The notes beneath the pieces are model-generated. The model saw nothing but the letters and a program-made list of their open reading frames with translations, made no database searches and was not told where the DNA came from. A stretch of 64,000 bases of DNA from Gammaproteobacteria bacterium (GTDB lineage: Bacteria > Pseudomonadota > Gammaproteobacteria > Pseudomonadales > Ketobacteraceae): assembly GCA_013178375.1 (NCBI GenBank), contig JABLXQ010000027.1, forward strand, positions 1 to 64,000. The letters run 5' to 3'. Position numbers and translations under genes: made by a program. This document shows, piece by piece, positions 59,567 through 64,000 of the stretch (the first letter of the stretch is position 1; each line of letters opens with the position of its first letter).

Positions 59567-60997
59567 ATGCATTCACCGTTGAGAAAACCACTGTCGCTAA
59601 AACGAGCGAATCTAAAGCCCGGGTCATTCCGTTACCGGGCGGGAGCGGTGGCGCTGGCCGCGCTGCTTGCGGCGCCCCTGCAGGCGGCTGTGCCGAATTC
59701 CTATGCACCCGTCGACGACCGCGAAACTTTCGATGCCGTGAAATCGCGCATGGAAAAAAACAAAAGTGCGGTGGAGAAAAAGCACAGGGATCTGCTGGAG
59801 CTGCGCTATGACCTGAGCGACAAACCGGCGAAGGGCGTCACCATGTCGAAAGGCAAGGCGGTGCAGGCGGGGGTGCGGGTGAAATTGCCCAAGGGCACCG
59901 GCTGGAATGATCTGGCGGGCATGACGTCGGATCAGATCAAGGCAAAAAACCTGTTTCCGCAGGGCTTTCTGCCTTTGCCGCACGTGAATCAGGCCGAAGG
60001 CGGCATGCTGTTTCCCAAATCCACCATCGATGAAACCAAGAAGCAGGAAGAGCGTGATCTGACCCGCTTCGATCTGGACTTTGTCTTGCACGAGCGCTTC
60101 CTGCCGGAGTTTCCGCCACCGGTATTTCTGACCACGCGACCCGATCTGGGCGACGTGAGCAAAGGCAAACTGATCGGGCTGCACAATTTTTATGAACTGT
60201 TCTCCGGCGTTCTCAATCCCAAGCAATTGGAAGGCGTGCGCCTGCTGGTGACGCCGTTTCCTCAGCAGCAATTCAACGCCACCGCCGACCGCCGCACCGT
60301 CAAGCCGAGTCAGGGTGTGGCCTGCTTCGATTGCCACGTCAATGGTCACACCAACGATGCCACGCATCTGGTGGGCGATATCCGCCCGCAGGAACACCGT
60401 CACCGCATCAACACGCCCAGCTTGCGCGGCGTGAATGTCCAGCGTCTGTTCGGTTCGCAGCGGGCACTGAAATCGGTGGAGGATTTCACCGAGTTCGAAC
60501 AGCGCGCCGCCTATTTCGATGGTGATCCGGTGATTGCCACCAAGAAAGGCGTGAATATTCTGGAGCGCGGCAGCCAGGTGCATTTCATGGGCGAATTCCA
60601 GGCGTTACTGGATTTCCCGCCGGCGCCGAAACTGAATGTGTTCGGCCGGCTGGACCAGAGCAAGGCCAGCGATGCGGAAAAACGCGGTGAAGCCGTGTTC
60701 TTCGGCAAAGGCCAGTGCGCCACCTGCCACACCCCGCCTTACTACACCGACAACAGCATGCACAACCTGCAGGTGGAACGTTTCTATGCACCGCGTGACA
60801 TCGACGGCCGTCTGGCCAGCGCCGATGGTCCCATCAAGACCTTCCCGCTGCGGGGCATCAAGGATTCGCCCACTTACCTGCACGATGGCCGCCTGCTGAC
60901 CCTGGACGACACCGTGGAATTCTTCAATCTGGTGCTGGGCCTGCAGCTCAACGATCAGGAGAAGCAGGATCTGGTGGCGTTCATGTACGCGCTGTAG
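59567..60997 (+). CDS. Di-haem c-type cytochrome (cytochrome c peroxidase-like, annotated 'cytochrome B6' in relatives)
   Basis: 476 residues with GAGGGAATTG before ATG 59567. A signal peptide ends at APLQAAVP. Two haem c sites follow, CFDCH near residue 255 and CATCH near 385, the latter in the pattern KGQCATCHTPPYYTDN. TFPLRGIKDSPTYLHDGR and FFNLVLGLQL near the C-terminus are typical of the MauG/CcpA-related group. It acts in the periplasm, probably in peroxide reduction or electron transfer. Position behind an OxyR-like HTH gene supports an oxidative-stress role. Confidence 0.88.
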   Translation: MHSPLRKPLSLKRANLKPGSFRYRAGAVALAALLAAPLQAAVPNSYAPVDDRETFDAVKSRMEKNKSAVEKKHRDLLELRYDLSDKPAKGVTMSKGKAVQAGVRVKLPKGTGWNDLAGMTSDQIKAKNLFPQGFLPLPHVNQAEGGMLFPKSTIDETKKQEERDLTRFDLDFVLHERFLPEFPPPVFLTTRPDLGDVSKGKLIGLHNFYELFSGVLNPKQLEGVRLLVTPFPQQQFNATADRRTVKPSQGVACFDCHVNGHTNDATHLVGDIRPQEHRHRINTPSLRGVNVQRLFGSQRALKSVEDFTEFEQRAAYFDGDPVIATKKGVNILERGSQVHFMGEFQALLDFPPAPKLNVFGRLDQSKASDAEKRGEAVFFGKGQCATCHTPPYYTDNSMHNLQVERFYAPRDIDGRLASADGPIKTFPLRGIKDSPTYLHDGRLLTLDDTVEFFNLVLGLQLNDQEKQDLVAFMYAL

Positions 60998-61040
60998 ATT
61001 TCCGCAAAACGCAAGCCCGCAAAACGCAAGGGTGAACCCG

Positions 61041-61078
61041 CACAACCGCGACGCAATGTGATCTGGCGCGCGGTTGTG
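61041..61078 (+). terminator. Possible terminator after the cytochrome gene
   Basis: CACAACCGCG and CGCGGTTGTG form a perfect 10-bp stem with an 18-base loop, 44 bases past the stop. Only a short T stretch follows, so strength is uncertain. A 13-base direct repeat CGCAAAACGCAAG precedes it. Confidence 0.45.
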
Positions 61079-61166
61079 TTCCCGTATCCGGTCGCCCCCT
61101 ACGCATCGCCCTTTCACTGGTGTACCCTTGACGGCAATTAAAGTCGCTCAAGGAAAGGTGAATCTT

Positions 61167-63515
61167 ATGTCGCGTCCTGTTCGCATGATTCTGTTCGCGC
61201 TGCTTGGCGTGCTGGCACTGGTGGTGCTGGCCGTGGGCGCGCTGGTGGTGCTGGTCGATCCCAACGATTACCGTGAAGACATCAGCAAAATGGCGCGGGA
61301 AGGCGCCGGTGTGGAATTGAAACTGGGCGGCGATCTGGGCTGGAGTTTCTATCCGGTGCTGGGTTTCCGCGCCCATGACGTGGGGCTGTCGCTGCGCAGC
61401 GATGCGCCGCAACTGATGCAGGTGGATGCGTTTTCCGTGGGCGTGCGCCTGCTGCCGCTGCTGTCGAAGAAAATCGATGTGGATGGTCTGGACATCAGCG
61501 GCCTGAAGGCACACCTGATCGTCGATGCAAAAGGCCAGACCAACTGGCAGTCATCCGCAGCGTCCGGTGACATCAGTGCCAGTGACGCGCAGGCTGGTGT
61601 ACCCGCCGGTACGGCAACGTCACCTGCTGCCACCGAAGAATCCTCATCCGCCATCCCCGACATTCGCATTCCCAAAATCACGGTGCGCGATTCGCAAATA
61701 AAATACGAAGACCAGCAGACCAAGGCCGCCTACACCGTGGATCTGCCGCTGCTGGAACTCACCGACGTGAATCTGGACGAAGCGTTTCCGCTGCAGTTGC
61801 AGGCGCGGGTGCGCGACAACGCCAAACTGGATCTGGACGTGGACCTGAAAACCCAGCTGCGCGCTGATCTGGCCGGCAAGAAATTCGCCGCCAGCGATCT
61901 GGATCTGAATACCACTGTGGGCGGTATTTTCGCTGCCCCGGTCAAGGCAGTGGTGCAGGGCGATCTGCAGTTTGACCAGGGTGCCGACAAGGCAGATGTG
62001 AAACTGTCCAAACTGGAATTCGCCAATGTGCAGGCCACCGCCCAGATGGAAGCCAGTGCCGTGAGCAGTGCGCCACAATTCAAGGGCACGCTGAAAACCG
62101 ACAGCTTCGATCTGAAAGCCTTGCTGAAAACGCTGGGCATTGAACCGCCCGTTACCAGTGACGCTGCCGCCATGACCAACGTGAAGGCGGATCTGGCGTT
62201 CAGCGGCACGCCGGAAAAAATCCGCATCGCGCCCCTGCAACTGAAACTGGACGACAGCACCCTGAGCGGCGAGGCCGCGATCACCGACGTGGCCACACAG
62301 GCTCTGCGTTTCAACCTGAAACTCGACAAGCTGGATGCGGACCGCTATCTGCCGCCGGAATCTGCCGACAAGAAATCATCTGACAAGGTTGCCGCTGGCG
62401 GTGCGGGCGGGTCCGGCACTGCGGCAGGCGCGTCATCTGCTCCTGCCGGCGACCTGATTCCGGTGGAACCGTTGCGTGGACTCAACATCAACGGCACCTT
62501 CTCCGCCGGCGAAGTGGTGGTGAAGAAAATTCCGGTGCGCGATATCGGTCTCAGCATCAAGGCGCTGAATGGCGATGTGCAGGTGAGCAATCTGGGCGCG
62601 AAATTGCTGCAAGGTTCCCTGAGTGGTTCTGCCGGCGTGGACGTGCGCGGTGCGCAACCGCAAATCGCCACCAATATCGATCTGCAGAATCTGCAGCTGG
62701 GCGATCTGCTGCAACCCTTTGTGGAAACAGAAGTGCTCACCGGCCGATCCTCGGTGAAGCTCGACACCCGCACCAGCGGCAACGACATGGACACGCTGCT
62801 GAAGCAGGCCCTCGGCCAGCTCAACCTGAATGTGGCGGACGGTATGCTGCACGGCGTCAACCTGAACCAGGTGGTGGTGGATGCGCTGAAACAGAAGCTG
62901 GGCGATTTCACCTTGCTGATGCCCGACTATGAAACCCGTCTGCCCAAGGCCCTGAAAGGCGACACGCAAATTCGCAATATGTTGGCCAATATGAAAGTGG
63001 AAAACGGTCACCTGATCACCCCGGCGATGAACGCCGACACCGACGCCGGCCAACTCAACGCCACGGGCGATATTGATATGCTGGAACAGAGTTTCGATTA
63101 CCGGTTTGGTGTGGTGCTGGCGTCACTGGCGGATCACAAATACCTGAAAGGCACGGAATGGCCGGTACGCTGCAAGGGCAGCGCCGCCATCCCGGTGCAG
63201 GACTGGTGCCGTCCGGACATGAGCGCCTTTGGCGGCGTGCTGCAGAAAGCCGCCGGCATCGCCATGCGTGACAAGGCCACGGAAAAACTCGGCGAGAAAC
63301 TGGGCATCAAGGGTGCCAGCGAAGCGGAAGTGAAGCAGCAGGCCGAGCAGAAGGCGAAGGAAAAGGTGAACCAGGAACTGGGCAAGCAGCTCGACAAACT
63401 GTTCGGTGGCAAGAAAGACAAGAAGGAAAAGGCACCGGCCACTCCGGCGCCTGCTCCGGCTGAAACCACAGCGCCTGCCGCTGAAACCCCCGCTACTGAA
63501 ACGCCTGCCAACTGA
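61167..63515 (+). CDS. AsmA-family envelope protein
   Basis: 782 residues from ATG 61167 (AGGAAAGG upstream). A single N-terminal membrane helix (ILFALLGVLALVVLAVGALVVL) is followed by a long periplasmic beta-groove region with AsmA motifs: DPNDYREDISKMARE, and in the C-terminal half GTFSAGEVVVKKIPVRDI and LNLNVADGMLHGVNL. AsmA-like proteins carry phospholipid between membranes. The C-terminus has a Lys/Ala-rich helix and an Ala/Pro/Thr tail, likely unstructured. Monocistronic, with a hairpin after the stop. Confidence 0.93.
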   Translation: MSRPVRMILFALLGVLALVVLAVGALVVLVDPNDYREDISKMAREGAGVELKLGGDLGWSFYPVLGFRAHDVGLSLRSDAPQLMQVDAFSVGVRLLPLLSKKIDVDGLDISGLKAHLIVDAKGQTNWQSSAASGDISASDAQAGVPAGTATSPAATEESSSAIPDIRIPKITVRDSQIKYEDQQTKAAYTVDLPLLELTDVNLDEAFPLQLQARVRDNAKLDLDVDLKTQLRADLAGKKFAASDLDLNTTVGGIFAAPVKAVVQGDLQFDQGADKADVKLSKLEFANVQATAQMEASAVSSAPQFKGTLKTDSFDLKALLKTLGIEPPVTSDAAAMTNVKADLAFSGTPEKIRIAPLQLKLDDSTLSGEAAITDVATQALRFNLKLDKLDADRYLPPESADKKSSDKVAAGGAGGSGTAAGASSAPAGDLIPVEPLRGLNINGTFSAGEVVVKKIPVRDIGLSIKALNGDVQVSNLGAKLLQGSLSGSAGVDVRGAQPQIATNIDLQNLQLGDLLQPFVETEVLTGRSSVKLDTRTSGNDMDTLLKQALGQLNLNVADGMLHGVNLNQVVVDALKQKLGDFTLLMPDYETRLPKALKGDTQIRNMLANMKVENGHLITPAMNADTDAGQLNATGDIDMLEQSFDYRFGVVLASLADHKYLKGTEWPVRCKGSAAIPVQDWCRPDMSAFGGVLQKAAGIAMRDKATEKLGEKLGIKGASEAEVKQQAEQKAKEKVNQELGKQLDKLFGGKKDKKEKAPATPAPAPAETTAPAAETPATETPAN

Positions 63516-63523
63516 GAAGTGCG

Positions 63524-63555
63524 GCGCCGGGTGGGTGAGCCAACCCATCCGGCGC
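63524..63555 (+). terminator. Terminator-like hairpin after AsmA gene
   Basis: GCGCCGGGTGGGT pairs with ACCCATCCGGCGC (13 pairs, one G-T) around loop GAGCCA, 9 bases past the stop. It is followed by a moderately T-rich GATTATTT. Confidence 0.6.
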
Positions 63556-63686
63556 GATTATTTCCCGCTCCCCATCGTTGCACTTCGCCCTAATCCCCTT
63601 CGGCACGCCCCCCATGGCGCCCCGCCCAATCTCAACCATACTTCAGATATTGCCAATCCCATTCCCAACCGGACAGGCCCAATCCC

Positions 63687-64000
63687 ATGGTGTCGACCCA
63701 GCCCCTGCCGAGCGATGCACCCGTGACAGCTCACCCCATCATCACCAACTCCGAAGAGTTGCGCCATCACCACCAGGCTTTCTACCGCTACACCGCACGT
63801 CCGCTGGGTGAGATCCTGCTGGATATGGGGGCCATCACCCCTGCGCAGCTGAGCGATGCCCTGGCCGAGCAGAAGGTCAGTCACAAGCGGCTGGGGGAAA
63901 TCCTGCAACAGCAGGGCGTGGCGTCCCGCGAGCAGGTGCTGCGGGCCCTGAGCGAGCGCTTCGGCGTGCCCTTCATCAACCTGCGCCAGTTTGATATCGA
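63687..64000 (+). CDS. MshEN/GspE_N-domain protein, N-terminal part (runs off window)
   Basis: 104 codons are visible from ATG 63687 (GGACAGG upstream). After about 40 residues comes an MshEN-type repeat pair, RPLGEILLDMGAITPAQL and KRLGEILQQQGVASREQVL, then LSERFGVPFINL. This domain starts type II secretion and type IV pilus ATPases (GspE, PilB, MshE) and some glycosyltransferases. In MshE it binds cyclic-di-GMP through the RLGxxL repeats, both of which are intact here. The catalytic part is outside the window, so the class cannot be decided. Confidence 0.8.
   Translation, partial: MVSTQPLPSDAPVTAHPIITNSEELRHHHQAFYRYTARPLGEILLDMGAITPAQLSDALAEQKVSHKRLGEILQQQGVASREQVLRALSERFGVPFINLRQFDI

Overview
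The window is chromosomal DNA from a GC-rich Gram-negative bacterium, most likely a gammaproteobacterium. This rests on the many lipoproteins with lipoboxes, a TonB-dependent receptor, outer-membrane barrels, AsmA, a YqjD/YqjE-type gene pair and an NdvB-type cyclic glucan synthase. I cannot name the genus from sequence alone. No rRNA, tRNA or CRISPR array was recognised.

Layout. 1-632: the end of an IS21-family element and a helicase remnant. 633-4251: a divergent metal-response locus. An RcnR/CsoR-like repressor with a G-tract operator sits between a CopL-like/HupE/anchor/DUF6488 operon (minus) and a His-rich EamA exporter (plus). 4285-18620: an array of five minus-strand surface lipoproteins, mostly beta-propeller-like. 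It includes a 14-repeat RCC1 protein flanked by two near-identical paralogues, and it is interrupted by a 1522-residue nuclease-STAND ATPase (10538-15106) that looks like an anti-phage defence gene. 18953-23392: a helical protein, a 13-unit minisatellite, a DUF5924-type membrane protein and a TonB-dependent receptor. 23609: a cold-shock gene with a long leader and a strong terminator.

23.9-59 kb is a stress and envelope region: transglutaminase/N-formylglutamate amidohydrolase, DUF4398/OmpA/phospholipase-D lipoproteins, lmo0937 and DUF3185 membrane peptides, two Crp/Fnr paralogues, an OmpA-type barrel, two cation/proton antiporters, DUF883/YqjE/YqjK-like genes, gnd and a truncated phosphoketolase, NdvB with a histidine phosphatase, a ferritin-like protein, a REC-PAS-GGDEF-EAL protein, a lipase-like hydrolase, BON and CsbD proteins, and an MHYT hybrid kinase with an HD-GYP partner. 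59.2-64 kb: an HTH-only OxyR-like regulator with a di-haem cytochrome, AsmA, and the start of an MshEN/GspE_N-domain protein.

The most notable observation is a 14-bp palindrome, GTRCG-N4-CGYAC (extended TGTRCG-N4-CGYACA). It occurs ten times, six of them perfect, always between genes and 54-117 bp upstream of a start codon in the 25-59 kb region. It has the 16-bp geometry of Crp-family operators. In seven promoters a -10 hexamer preceded by C lies 19-22 nt away. Two Crp/Fnr genes lie in the same region and both carry copies upstream of themselves. I infer an autoregulated Crp/Fnr-controlled, RpoS-like stress regulon that unites most genes of this half of the window.
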